Shown piece by piece: positions 10,625-23,500 of a stretch of 64,000 nt of DNA. This DNA is from Babylonia areolata (Eukaryota; Mollusca; Gastropoda; Neogastropoda; Buccinidae), in contig NC_134883.1 of NCBI RefSeq assembly GCF_041734735.1, forward strand, positions 12,815,310 to 12,879,309, written 5' to 3'. The notes under the pieces were generated by a model, which was not told the DNA's origin, did no database searches, and worked only from the letters and a program-made list of their open reading frames with translations. Every line of letters begins with the position of its first letter. The first letter of the stretch is position 1. The translations under genes and the position numbers were made by a program.

Positions 10625-10850
10625 TGGGCGAGGCAAAGGCAGCTCATGAATAATGAATGCGTGTCGCGGCGCAGGCTGCCTGGCTTCAGCAATTTCTGCA
10701 AGTGGTTTATCTCTCTTTTCTAATCTCCGGCTCTACCCAGGTAGGCAGCCTGTGGTGCAAATGACCCCGTGTCTATAAAGCGTTTTGAGCTTGGTCTCCG
10801 ACCTAGGATAAGCGCTATTATAGCCTAAGTATCCATATCATTCATCATTC
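10625..10850 (+). repeat. SINE-6 family copy
   Basis: Shares GGCTCTACCCAGGTAGGCAG and CTTGGTCTCCGACCTAGGAT, plus the tail GCGCTATTATAGCCTAAGTA then CATTCATT repeats, with a copy at 15945-16090. A short minus-strand piece lies at 61478-61540. It directly follows the LINE fragment. Confidence 0.7.
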
Positions 10851-11180
10851 ATTCATTAGTCAGTCAGTCATTCAACCGGCTTACTTGCACTTTTCATCCG
10901 TCCGAGTCTGTTCTGTTGAGTAGCGACTTGTCACAGTGGGCTTGATGTAACATGATTAGGCTGTAAATCGGGGCAGTGACATCATTAGTCCTAAACTGCT
11001 TTCCGTCGTGGACGACAGTTACGGCTGAGCTAGCTGACAGCTCCACATGCAGTTTCACCTTCTCGTATCAGTTTACTGACTGAGGAAAATATTCTCCTTT
11101 TTCATTCAGTTCAAGTTCGTTGCCGGGCTGCGATTCCAGTCCCATGTTCAGAAATTCAGACAATTTCCATTCAGGTCAGA

Positions 11181-11698
11181 GTTTCAGTTTCAGTTTCAGT
11201 AGCTCAAGGAGGCATCACTGCGTTCGGACAAATCCATATACGCTACACCACATCTGCTAAGCAGATGCCAGTGACCAGCAGCGTAACCCAACGCGCTTAG
11301 TCAGGCCTTCAGAAGAAAGAAAAAAAAAAGAAAAGAAAAAAAAGATGAATACATAAAAAAAGAACTACTACTAATAATAATATGTATAAGGCGCAAAAAC
11401 CCGATGAAGTCAACTAAGCGTACAAAATACAATAAAATAAATAAATAAATAATATAATATAAAAAATAAAATAAAATACATAAATAAATAATAATAATGA
11501 TGATAATAATCATAATAAAATAATTAGATAAATAAATTAATAAACTAAAATAAATGAAAAAAGACAACAATGATGATAAATAAGCAAATAAATGTAAAAA
11601 ATGCAGACACACATTCACACATACACACACATATGCATAACAGATATGCACCAAACATGCAGTTTCACAGATATGAAAGCACAATCAAATACACATAA
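11181..11698 (-). repeat. Long interspersed repeat ending in the SINE-2 tail module
   Basis: On the minus strand it begins TGTGTATTTGATTGTGCTTT and passes through TGCATGTTTGGTGCATATCT and a long ATT/TTATT-rich stretch. It ends with the SINE-2 tail (CTGACTAAGCGCGTTGGGTT, GCAGTGATGCCTCCTTGAG, CTGAAACTGAAACTG). A second copy in the other orientation is at 35028-35420. The shared 3' module joined to a different body suggests a LINE or composite SINE that uses a common tail. Confidence 0.7.
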
Positions 11699-11831
11699 AC
11701 GTACATGAGCCCCAACACACCGGCACACACACACTACTGACACACACACACATACACACACACACATTACCCTGCACCCCCTCTACCCCCCTCCACACAC
11801 TCATTTTCCTGACTTTGTAGGCAGCATTCTC

Positions 11832-11880
<49 letters not shown>

Positions 11881-11999
11881 TGCGCGCAACTATATTGTGC
11901 GGTTTTTTGGTGTGTGTGTGGTTTTTTTTTAATGTTGTACTTTTCAAGGGAGGCAAATTTTTGTAACTCTTTTTTCAAGAAGATCAGAAGTGGGAAGTG
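11699..11999. other. AC-rich DNA with (CA)n run
   Basis: Includes AC-rich sequence (11700-11770), an uninterrupted CA run at 11838-11878 and a GT stretch near 11910. No gene is supported. Confidence 0.6.
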
Positions 12000-12122
12000 A
12001 AACTAGGTTTCGAGAGCAATTCATTCCTAGATTTTCTCGGAAAATACAGGGAAGCTCGACGAAGAGCGACTGCTGTCGACTGACACGTATTATTACGGAT
12101 TTGTGGCTGGGCGCAAGAACAG
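12000..12122 (+). other. Possible untranslated first exon of JAK
   Basis: A GC-balanced stretch ends in a good donor, CAAGAACAG followed by GTGAGA at 12123. It lies about 2 kb before the coding region and has no coding potential. The 5' edge is arbitrary. This is only a splice-site-based suggestion, and the promoter is not recognisable. Confidence 0.2.
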
Positions 12123-13157
12123 GTGAGAGAGCAGAATATGCTAGTTTTTTGTTTGTTTGTTTTTCGACCATACATTCACATTATTTGTCAGTTCTTTCAA
12201 GAATTAACTGGAGGATTCCTCAAAATAACTTCGACGAGGCAAAAAGGGTGTGGAACCAAATGATGCCAAAAGTTATCCTCAAATAAAAAAAAGGGAGTGC
12301 TTAAAAGCACCTCATCTTGTTTTGACCCTCAGCTCTCTACTGCTACTCTGGTTTGAAATTGAACGAATGTATGTGGATCCGCCTCACTGATGAAATGTTC
12401 TTCAGTCGTTGGGACTTTCCGTTGTGGGTTGGTTGTTTTGTTGTTGTTGTTGTTTTTTGTTGTTGTTGTTTTTCGCTCTTGACGTTATCTGCGGTGTGGA
12501 GTACATCCGGGAGGAAAGTAGTGAACGTCTTGCTGCAGTGCATTTGGTTTTATTTGGTTCTGTTTCTCAGAAGATCCGCATAGGTTCGTAATCTAGTCAT
12601 GTTTCATTTGTTTCTCATTTGCTCAACAGAACCTTGAGGGAGCCCGAATGTAAGCTCATTGCTACGTTTGGTTTGTTTTTTTTCCAGTGATTTAGAGCAA
12701 CCGTTGTGAAGAATGACTCTGTTGTGTTGTGTATATGCATTGATGTAGTCTTTCAGGGTGTCTAGTCACAACAGATTTCAATGTAAATATCAAAGCCAGG
12801 CAGCTCATTTGGATAGACATCACAACAGCACAACACCATCCTTTTTTTCTTGTTCATGTGTTTCATTTCATGTATGAATGATTTTCTTGCTCATGGAAAT
12901 TTATTTCTGGATCTGGCTTTTAAACCTTATTCTAAATTATCATACAGACACTTGAAATCTCACTTGGCATTCACTGTAGAGTAGCAAAACAGACTTCATT
13001 TATTCTATCATTGACAGGTAGACACAAATGTGTGTGTCTGCATTTGTGCATGCATTATGTTTGCGTGTGTGCATGCATGTGTGTGTTTGCATATGCACAT
13101 GCACATATGTGTATGGGGAAAATAGTTGAAGATGTTAAGATTCCTGACTGACAATCT
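12123..13157. other. Unique DNA upstream of JAK, nothing recognised
   Basis: Contains a TTG-rich tract (12430-12475) and GT/GCAT-rich simple sequence (13028-13110). No repeat family or exon could be supported. Confidence 0.4.
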
Positions 13158-13542
13158 GACTGGGGCAATAGCTGAGGGATTGAAGCATTGGACTTTCAGT
13201 CTGAGGGTCCCAATTTTTAGTCCAGGTCACAGCAACTGATGGTTGAAGGGTGGAGATTTTTCTTATCTCCCAGGTCAACAAATGTGCAGACCTGCTAGTG
13301 CTTGAACCCCCTTCATGTGAATACACATGCAGAAGATAAAATACACACATTAAAGTTCCTGTAGTCTATGTCAGCGTTCAGTGAGTTATGGAAACAAGAA
13401 CATACCCAGCATGTATCCTCCTGAAAAGATAGTATGACTGCCTAAATGGCGAGGGTAAAAGTGGTCATGCAGGTACAAGCCCTCTCATGTATAACGTACA
13501 AGTAAACACGGGAGTTGCAGCCCACAAACGAAGAAGAAGAAG
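13158..13542 (+). repeat. SINE-1 family, diverged full-length copy
   Basis: Starts with the tRNA-like head GCAATAGCTGAGGGATTGAA and runs through AGGGTGGAGATTTTTC, GTGCAGACCTGCTAGTGC, TTATGGAAACAAGAACATAC and ACTGCCTAAATGGCGAGGGT to the tail GGGAGTTGCAGCCCAC and AAGAAGAAGA. Box B is badly eroded, so it is an old copy. Confidence 0.85.
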
Positions 13543-13768
13543 ACTTGCAATCTGAAACTATCAAAAATTTTGTGTGTTAATGTAATCTGAATGACTTTGA
13601 AAGTTTGATTAACAAAATATACTTTCATATAACTAAAATAACCTGACAGTTTCAAACGTTGTTAAATGCCCGTGAAAAAACTTACCGGTAACTTGTCAAA
13701 ACAGCACCCGCCACCCTCATTCCCCTTTCAGCACTTCCCCTCACAACCCTCCTCTTTCCCTTTTCCAG

Positions 13769-13879
13769 TTATTTCTCATAGGAGGTTCTTGCACACTTTT
13801 GTCGTAATGTGTGTGCTTCAGATGATACTGTGTACGTGTCCTAACAGTCCAGCCACAAGAAATGGGACAGAGTCCATCG
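13769..13879 (+). other. Possible untranslated exon of JAK
   Basis: It is bracketed by a strong acceptor (CTCTTTCCCTTTTCCAG ending at 13768) and a strong donor (GTAAGTATA from 13880). Joined to the next exon at 14034 it would hold only a short upstream ORF, so it would be 5' UTR. No transcript evidence is available here. Confidence 0.35.
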
Positions 13880-14033
13880 GTAAGTATAGAATAGCAGAAG
13901 CTGGGACAGTGTGCATAGCAGCAGTAAATGAAGCAAAAACAAAAAACCATAATGAAACAAATCTTACTTCATGAGTGTAGCGAATAAGCATTATTCCTTC
14001 TTTTTTTCTTTTTTCTTTTTTTTTTACATCCAG

Positions 14034-14187
14034 CCCTATGAGTGAAAATGAATTCAAGAAACAAAAACAGAATGTAGATTTTAAAAGAAAAATCATTTTC
14101 AATGAATGCATGAACATAGATAAGAGTATCAAATTTTATACAATGTCACACAGACTTCACAAAATGTTTACGCAGATACCCTGCACA
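14034..14187 (+). other. JAK: JAK 5' leader of first coding exon, possible longer N-terminus
   Basis: A long pyrimidine tract ending TTTTACATCCAG precedes 14034, making this the probable 5' edge of the first coding exon. The frame is open from an ATG at 14038 into the FERM domain, which would add 50 Lys/Asn-rich residues. The ATG at 14188 has a better context (ACAATGG) and sits just before the conserved fold, so I take it as the start. An alternative acceptor ends at 14174 (TTTACGCAG) but has a poor pyrimidine tract. Confidence 0.5.
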
Positions 14188-14586
14188 ATGGCGGAGCCTT
14201 ACACACGACTGCCACCATCGAGACCTGCCTTGAAAGTTCACTTCTACGGCGCTGACTCATTCAAGACGGAGTCTCTCGCCATCGATTTAGAGCCACCCAG
14301 ATCCTACGAAGATGTGCTTGCCCAATGCTCACAGCACCTGTCACACAACCTTGGCCGTTACTTCCCGCGTCAAGTTGAGAAAACGATCGGCCCCCTCTTG
14401 CTGCCGATGTTTGGGCTGTACGCCAAGGACCACAGCCTGCAGCAGTGGGTGGGAGACTGGTACGTGTTCGATTCCAACAACGACGGCCAGGAGTTTTACT
14501 TTAGGGTCAAGGTGCGGCTGTCAGTCACCAATAAGTTTGCTGAGAAGATTCCACGTGGCGTCTTCTCCGAGTACCTGTTCTGGCAG
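14188..14586 (+). CDS. JAK: JAK exon 1 (FERM F1 lobe)
   Basis: Encodes residues 1-133. LKVHFYGADSFKTESLAIDL is the ubiquitin-like F1 start, and the exon continues through YFPRQVEKTIGPLLLPMFGL to SVTNKFAEKIPRGVFSEYLF. It ends TGGCAG followed by GTGAGT, phase 0. Confidence 0.85.
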
Positions 14587-17500
14587 GTGAGTTGAATTCA
14601 GATTCAGGGTGCAGTGGTGAACTGTGTGTGTGTGCATGTGTGTGTATGTGTGTGTGTGTGTGTGTGTGTTCGGAATGGTATTAGGGAGACCAGTGGTGAG
14701 GGAGAGGGTTGGGGTGGGGGTTACTGGTAGATAAGTAAAAGTAGGGGTGGGGCATAGGGGAGATATGTGGGGAGGGGGATATTTTTTCACACACCTGTTC
14801 TGTGTAGTGAGTTTGGTGGTGACTTGGAAAGGTGTGGATTGGGGGAGTAGCGTTAGGAAAGGGGTGTGGATTAAAACATGACTGAAAGCATTTTGTTCCT
14901 TTCCTTGGTTTTTTTTAAATGGTGTGCTTACAGATTACCTGTTTAGTAAGTTTGGTAGTGACTGGGGATGGTGAGACTGGTTGAGAGTAGACCTTCCACT
15001 GCTGCCAAGTTCCATGAAATGCTGGTTCAGTTTGTGTGTATAGTTTCAGTTTCAGTTTCTCAAGGAGGCATCACTGCATTTAGACAAATTGATATGCACT
15101 ACACCACATCTGCTAGAAAGATCCCTCACCAACAGCACAATCCAGTGTGCTTATACACTCTTTGAGCACTTGTATATTTGTACCAGAGTGGATTTCTTCA
15201 ACAGAAATTTGCCAGAGGACAACACAATCCTTTTCTTTCTACAGAAAAGCTGGGGGGAAATGTTAGTTGTAGATATGTCTAATTGTGCAAATTATTATAT
15301 AGTCATGAAAAAAAAAAGTTTTAAAAAACTAAAAGGGGAAGAGTAGGTTTCACTTTTTAAAAAATTCATAAATGTTTATGTAATGTTCTCATAAGTTCAG
15401 AATAAAAATTTGGTTTGATTTCGCTTGCACAAAGGGATATTCTTTTAAGCAGAATTGATACATAAAGCATAGACTTAAAAGTTGTCACAGTTTTGTTATT
15501 GTTTTTTGCTGATGTTTTCTGAAATCATTGAATATGTCATACCACTTTAAGCAATTCTTTGAGTAAATAAAATGATTTTTTTTTTTTTAAAGGGAGTCTA
15601 GTTATTAGAAGCTTGACAGTTTAATTGTTAAAGTGATTTTCTCATGCTTTATGAAAGACTATTGAAGTGGGCAGTACCACCACCACTTTTCTTAAGAAGG
15701 ATGCCACCTTTTTCAGTGTGCAGACGATTTCCTCAGAGGCCGTGTTTGGCAGCTGTTTGAAAAGGACAACAAGATCAACAGCATTGATGCCGTCAACTTC
15801 AATGCCCTGCATATTTTAATGGCTTCTGCTCAGTACAGCCTTCACGGTGATGTGGTAAGGGTTGCATCAGTGTCTGTGTGATGTTACATGTCTGTGAGTG
15901 TGTGTGACTGTGAGTGTGCATGACTGAAACCTGAATGACACAGGAAGAGAATGACGAGCGCTCATTGGCAGCTGTCATTCGGTTCTACCCTGGTAGGCAG
16001 CCTGTTGTACACTCCGTATTTGTTAAATGCTTAGAAGTTGGTCATTGACCAAGGATAGGTGCTATATAAGTATTCATATCATCACCATCATCATAAGAAC
16101 TAATTGTTTATGTTGAATGAGGGGCACAACAGCTGAGAGGGTAAACCACTAGACTTTAAGTCTTGGGGTCCTGTGTTCAAATCTGGGATGTGTCTGTTGG
16201 ATTAAGGGTGGGGATTCTTCTAATCTCCTTCTAGGTCCTTATGTGTGCAGACCTGTTGTGCCTGAACCCTCTGTTTGCCTTCACACATGCAGAACATCAA
16301 ATATGCCTGTGAAAGAAACCTGCAATCTGTGTTGTCGGGTGGTGGGTTATGTCTAGCGCTGAAATCGCTCAGCTGTTGCGACAGTCATTTTGTGTGTGAT
16401 GACGATGCATTTTGTCAGGTTGTCGTGTTGTATGAGTCTGGTCCCCATCACAAAATTGGGGTCACCTGTTCAAGTCCACATTATTATCAACTCTTTTGAG
16501 AATTAATATGTGGCTGTGTCACACAACAAACCGAAGACATACGCCTAAAAGACATGAACATGTTTAAGTGTTCAAAGAGATCACATGAAATTACATTGAA
16601 GTATTTAGAACATTTTACATTAAAAAATAATCATCTAAGAAGAATTAACATTTAAAACAACAACAACAGCAGAACTTTTAAAACAATGATTGATTAAATA
16701 AATTTGATTAAATTAGCTAACCAGTCAGTCATTTAACCAACAAATCAACCGGTTAATCAGTTGATAACCAATAGATAATGATAATAAATGATTAATAATA
16801 ATGATAATAATGTTGGTGATGATGGTCATTTTCATTTTGATTTTTATGATAATGATGATGATGATTATTGTTATTATTATGATTATGATAATGATAATCA
16901 ATTAGTGAGACAGTTGTATTATTATTGTTGTTATTATTCCTGTTGTTTTTATTGATATTATTATGATAATCAATCAATTAATCAGATAGTTGATTACCAA
17001 GACTGTAGATTTTCATTCTGTTGAGTGTTTTCCTGTACTTATGTTCAGTTCTGCGAGACTTTCATGCATGAACTCCAAAGATTATTTAAATTTTAACATA
17101 CATGTTCTTGAGAAGATTGTCAAAGGTTATTCAAATTTTAACATGCATGTTGTGGAGAGGATTGTTAAAGATTATTCAGATTTTAACGTGCATGTTGTGG
17201 AGAGGATTGTTAAAGATTATTCAGATTTTAACATGCATGTTGTTGAGAGGATTGTTAAAGATTGTTCAAATTTTAACGTGCATGTTGTGGAGAGGATTGT
17301 TCAAGATTATTCAGATTTTAATGTGCATGTTGTTGAGAGGATTGTTAAAGATTATTCAGATTTTAACATGCATGTTGTTGAGAGGATTGGTAAAGATTGT
17401 TCAAATTTTAACGTGCATGTTGTGGAGAGGATTGTTAAAGATTATTCAGATTTTAACGTGCATGTTGTGGAGAGGATTGTTAAAGATTATTTAGATTTTA

Positions 17501-20500
17501 ACGTGCATGTTGTGGAGAGGATTGTTCAAGATCATTCAGATTTTAACATGCATGTTGTGGAGAGGATTGTTAAAGATTATTTAGATTTTAACTTACAGAT
17601 TATTCAAATTAATGTGCATGTTGTGGAAAGGATTGTTAAAGATTATTCAGATTTTAACGTGCATGTGGAGATGACTGTTAAAGATTATTCAGATTTTAAC
17701 GTGCATGTGGAGATGACTGTTAAAGATTATTCAGATTTTAACGTGCATGTTGTGGAGAGGATTGTTAATAAAAACATGAAGCTGAGGACATGTTTTTATT
17801 TTCAGACAGGTGACACTACACGAGTTCTGCACACACCCCTGAAAGACATGACCAAAGTCCAGAAAGTTCTGCAGAAACTGAAGGTGTGGAACTTGATGCA
17901 GTACTTCCCGGACAGAATGAGCCCCGAGCTGCATCAAGAGTACAACCTGAGAAGAGACTTGTTCCTGCGATGGATCTCCTATCGCTTTCTGCGCAAGTAC
18001 GTGCGGCAGTTCTTCGACATCAACGGTGGGCAGAGTATCTCAGAGCTGCGTTTGATGTTCGTGGACAGCTTTCTGAGAGAGTACGTGCTGAGCTACGGCC
18101 TGGAGTTCTTTTCTGCCGAGAAGGTGGACAAGCCAGGTGAGTGAGATGTGGTGACAGTAACACAGAATGTGGTAACGACAGGGAGTGGCTTGGGTTTTGA
18201 GTGCAATGGAATCACAAGATCATCTGGTACAAGAGCTATGACAGGTCTTTTGGAGGTAATCTGGTTAACACCTTGAGTGCCCCATAACAGAAATTTCCTC
18301 TGTCCTATTCTGGTGTGCAAAAAAGTGCCCCATAATGGAAATTTCCGTCCCCTTCTGGTGCGCAAAAAGTTTCCCATAACGGAAATATCCATCCTCCTCT
18401 GGCATGCAAAAAAGTGCCCCAGGATGAAAATATCTGTCTCAGTCATTGCAGGAATTTTCTTATTGTAAAAAAAAAAAAAAAATAAAATAAAGAAATTAAA
18501 TATAAAAAAAAGGCATCAAATGCATATGAAATTGTCAGAATTCAATAGTGTGTTCATTTTCTGAAAAGTATAGATTATATATACTTTCTTTTTGTAGTTT
18601 GTATGCTAGAATTTGTTGTTTTTTTGTGTGTGTTTTTACCCTCTTAGACTAAAACATCCCTTGGCAAATAGTTGTCACTGAGCATAAGATAGGCTGGATA
18701 CTGAAAGGTTGACAGAAATAGATACTCTGTATAAGAATAAAGCCCTCTTGGTGTCACATCTTTCTGTCCTTATTTCTGTGTGTATAACCACCGTAAGCCC
18801 TCTTGGTGTCACATCTTTATGTCCTTATTTCTGTGTGTATAACCACCGTAAGCCCTCTTGGTGTCACATCTTTATGTTCTTATTTCTGTGTGTATAACCA
18901 CCGTGTTGTAACTTGGCCATATAGCCTGTGTGTATTACCAGGGTTTTGTAACCTGTCCGTATTTATGTGTGTATGACTGCTGTGTTGTAACTTGGCTATA
19001 TCCTGTGTGTATTACCAGGGTTTTGTAGCCTGTCATTTCTGTGTGTATGACCACTGTGTTGTAGCTTGGTTAGCTTAGGGTTAGGAAAAAAATCACAAAA
19101 AATACGAAACATAAAGTAACTGAATGAAAGTCACTGTCCTTGACCCACTGACCCCTCTCCTCACGCCATGTGAACACCCACCCCACTCCCTCTTCACTGC
19201 TCTCAGAAGCTGAGTCACTGTCAGTACCTTCTTGCTGGAAGATTTATTCACTGCAGATACTTTATTCAATGTCTTCATCATCCTCATCGATGTCAAAACC
19301 TTCAGTTTGAAGCGTTTCAGTCTCTTCAGCAGCAGTAAAATCTGCTGTCGTGATCTAGTTTGCTCCAAAAATTTCCACTTGTATTGCCTGTGACGCCATT
19401 TTCGATACGTATGCAGATTAGCTTGTCACGTGGGGTGCTGGGCTCGCTGGCGAGTGTGTTGTTATAGAATCTCATGAAGAAACTTCCCATTCGACCCTTG
19501 ACACGTTCACAATGCAACCCCATGAGGAAAATGTGGAAAAAATGTTAATTGTTGAAACCGCTATAGCGTTCCGTCATCCGGAACGCTACCTTACATATAC
19601 TTACCATGTCAAACTGATGCAAACTAGGCCTATGGTTTGCTCTGTTTGGCCAAATTTCGCGCGGCTAACAGTGAAAAGACGCCCCTCTTAGTCTGGCCCG
19701 CTCTTAGACAATCAAACGCCTCTAACAGCTATAAGCGCTGAATCATTCCTTTGGCCAAGGCTCTCCACGCCATCTTGTCAGGTTTTCGCTCTGTCTCGTC
19801 TAACGCTTTTTTTGGCTATTAAGCGTTTTCATTTGGCCTTATTTTGTTGTATGCGGCTTGCATGTGTATTGTGCTTACATTCTGTGTACTCGTTTCGACT
19901 CGGCCCCCTCGATTTCTTCGTATTTTTCTACCTCTGAGTCGATCCTGTCTTTCCTTTCTCTGTTGGGGATCGTATTGTTCGCTGGGTGCTTACGCGCGGT
20001 ACCATGCCTCGTTTGCCATCCTACGAAGGCAGGGATCATGATGCTGGCAGAGATACTCGCCAAGAGACTCTCCCAGGCCCGGAGCTCATGATTTCTCCCG
20101 ATAGGGACCGCGGCGATGCGTCTGCAGACGCTGATCGCGGAGGGGACGCTCGTCCCGATAAAACGGTCATGAAGGGGACCGGGGGGAAAGGGATTCGAGC
20201 GTCACCTCCCGAAGTGTCCCAGCGCGAGGCGGGTGGAAGGGGGAGTAGCACGTCCTCTCTTGGTGGTGGGAACTCGCGGCTGGGTGCGGACTCCCAAGGG
20301 GAGGCCGCCCCCCGCCGTTACCCGGGTCCCCACACGGAGACGGCCCTCAGGGGCCCCAGTGCTGTTTCCCCTCCTCCCTTCTCGGTCGACCCCCCTCCCC
20401 CACCTCCTCCTGGGGGAGAAAAACAGTTGGTTCCGGGGGGGGACCTCCACTTAGCCCACCCCGGGCCAAGCCACCCCAGTCTCCCCACGGGAGGGGATTC

Positions 20501-23500
20501 TGGGCGCGTGGCAACCTGCTATGCAGGTCTCCCCGCTATCCGGCCGGTCTCCCCTGCTGGGGGAGTCCCGCGCGTGTCAGGCGGTTCCGGGCAGTCAGAC
20601 CGCCGGCCTTTCGGCCTGTCTGACACCCAAGTCGGACCTGACCTCCCTCCGACTTGGCCAGGCTTTTCCCTTCAACGAGGTCAAGGCACCAGTGACCCTT
20701 GGGGCTGGGGTCACGGGATGGCTGGTGCCCACGGGTGGTATCCCCCATTCTACCCGTACTGGGGTGCACCTATGGTGCATGCTGGGTTCCCGGGAGGACC
20801 AGGGACTAACCCCTGGTCCGCTCCCCACCGGACCCAACCCAGCACAGACCACAGAGTGACACACACAGCCCCGACAAGAGGGATTGACTCTTCGTTGGGC
20901 AGGTCGAGCTCCTCGACCAGTGTTAACACTACAGCCTCGAATAGGTCCTCTGTCAGCACGCAGGTGACCGCCACGGTCACTACGGCTTCCTTTTCAGGAC
21001 CGACGGCAGCTGAGGGACCCCGCTCAGCCCGTGGGAGCCTGCTGGTCCCACCTACCCAGCCCTCGGTCCTAAAAGGAGATGAGTGGGTGTTCGTCCCCTC
21101 ACAGCATTCGTGGGTCCCTCTGGCGTCCAGGGACGCTCTCTCTGAGAAGGTGTGGCACCCACCATCCCAAGCATGGTTGGACCTACGGTCCACACACTCC
21201 CCACCCTCTTCAGGTGTCAAGGACATAACAGAGGAGACCAGGGTCCCTGCTCGGGATCGCCCCAGCTCATCCCGCTGGGCTGACCACAGCCCACAGGACG
21301 CCCCCGTGGGTACATCCACTTGGGATGGCACCCAACAGGGGATGGACTGTGAACAAGAAGGACAGCCCCTGTCTTCGGATGAGGACGAACAAGCAGATGA
21401 GCACTCTTCGCCCCCATCCCAGTGCGACAGATGGAGCCCACGCCTCCCTAGGGACCAGCCTGAACCAAACTCGGACTTTGCCGAGCTCGAACTGACCCTC
21501 CCCAATAGGGTCACACATGCTGAATCAGTCCCTCAGGCAACTTTGTCACCCTTAACCCTCCTACGGTCAGGTGACTCTAACTCCAGAACCACAAGGCGAC
21601 TCAGAGTGCCAGAAATGGCTCAGGAGTGGCTTAATAAGCCAGCCCGCACCGTCAGGGGTGCTGCTTCCATCCCTCCTCCAGGCAGGGAGTCACTCTCTGC
21701 CCCGGGTGCTTTTGCCCCAGGCAAGTTCCTTAAAGATCCCTCCAAGGGAGGAGTGTGGTCCTGGTACACACAGGACCACCCTGCCTACAGGGAAGCAGAG
21801 CCCTCTGCGCAGGACAGGATGTTGGTCTCACAGCGCACCACCTTCCCCACCTCAGCTACTCTTCCCTTTAAGACATTTGCAGAGTGGGACAAACTGGCCC
21901 GCCGCTGCCTCCTCGAGGTGTCCACGGCTTATACCTTCTTTGACGCGTTCCTCCACAGAGCCAATGAGCTGTGGGAACGACGTCCAGTTCAGCAGGACAT
22001 GGAGTCTCCTTCCTCTGGCCTGCCTGGCCTCTTCTCAGACCCGAGGTTAAACACTTTTGGCAATCGAGTAGCGTCTGGTCTCACGGCAGCTGCAGACGCA
22101 GCTACCAGCCTTCACTTCAATACGGTGCTAGCGCGGCGGGATGCTGTTCTCCGCCTCTCTAACATTCCAGTAGAGGAGAGGGCTGCTCTGCGGTCCATCC
22201 CAGCACAGCAGCACTCCCTCTTCGGCCAGTATGCGCCGCATTTTGTCAGCCACAGGGCAGAGACAAACCGGGAGGTGGCCTCATATTTAGCCCAATCCTC
22301 CCAGGGGTGCCAGGGTTCTATGCCTTTGAAGAGACCCGCCACCAGGGCTCCTCCATATACCTCGCCTCCTAAGCCAAAGCGGCGTGCTCAGAATCAGCGG
22401 CAGAGGAACAAACCACCTCATGGCCGTCCAAGCCGTCCGGCCATGCCCAAGGCCAGAAGGCAGCACCCCCAGTGACTGGGCCCCGATTCAGCACCGCCAG
22501 TCGTTCAGCCCCTCCAAGTAGGAAACTTGTCCCGGCACGCGCATCAGTGGCGTGCTCTGGGACTCAACGACTGGATTGTGTCGGTGCTAGAGTCGGGGTA
22601 CATGCTCCCTTGGGTGGGGGACCGCCCCCCTCTAAGATCCACTCCTCCTCCTTATGTGCCCAGCTCGATGGAGCAGGAGAGCGTCTTAGAGAAAGAGATA
22701 TCGCACCTACTCCTCATAGGGGCGATATCTCAACTCTCGGACCCGGGCCCCGGTTTTTACGGCCGGTTGTTCGTGATTCCAAAAGTCTCCGGAGGGTGGA
22801 GACCAGTCCTGGACTTGTCCCCCCTCAACAGATTCCTCCCCAAGATGAAATTCAAGATGGACACACAGGCACAGATTCGGGAGACCATGCAACAGGGAGA
22901 TTGGGCGACGTCCATCGATCTGAAAGATGCTTATTTCCATATCCTCATCCACCCGGCATCCCACCGGTACCTGAGGTTCGTGTGGAGGGACAGAGTGTTC
23001 CAGTTCTCTGCCCTCCCATTTGGTCTGTCCCTTGCCCCTTTCCTGTTTACCAAGGTGGTCCGGGAATTGGTGTCAATCGTCCGGTCGGAGTCCATTCGGC
23101 TCTGTGTGTACCTGGACGACTGGCTTATTCTGGCCCAGTCACAGGCTCTGTGCCAGAGTCATACAGCCAGACTTCTAGACCTGTGCTCCCAACTGGGCTT
23201 CATCACGAACCAGGAGAAATGCGATCTGTCCCCGAGCCAGTCCTTCGACTTCTTAGGGATGAGATTCGACACGCGGTCCATGATAGTCTCTCCGACGCCA
23301 GATCGGTGGGACCGTCTGGCAGGCCTCCTCAACCACTTGCGCCATTCCTCCCAAGCAACGGCGCGGACACTTTCTTCCCTCCTGGGCATGATGGAGTCCA
23401 TGGCACCTCTCATCCCTCTGGGCAGGGTTCTCAAGCGCCCTCTTCAGAGGGCACTCAGGCTACGGTGGTCCCAGAGCACTCAGCCATGGGATACCCGGAT

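Noticed and set aside
13666-13974. 102-codon frame upstream of JAK as an N-terminal coding exon
   Set aside because: Joining its good donor at 13880 to either downstream acceptor puts it out of the JAK frame or into a stop, so it is at most 5' UTR.
17071-17770. Regular short repeats reminiscent of a CRISPR array
   Set aside because: Units are contiguous 45-bp copies with no unique spacers, in an animal intron. It is a minisatellite.
20750-21514. 254-codon minus-strand frame
   Set aside because: It lies antisense to the GC-rich DIRS gag-like ORF. High GC lengthens all frames there, and no domain is visible.
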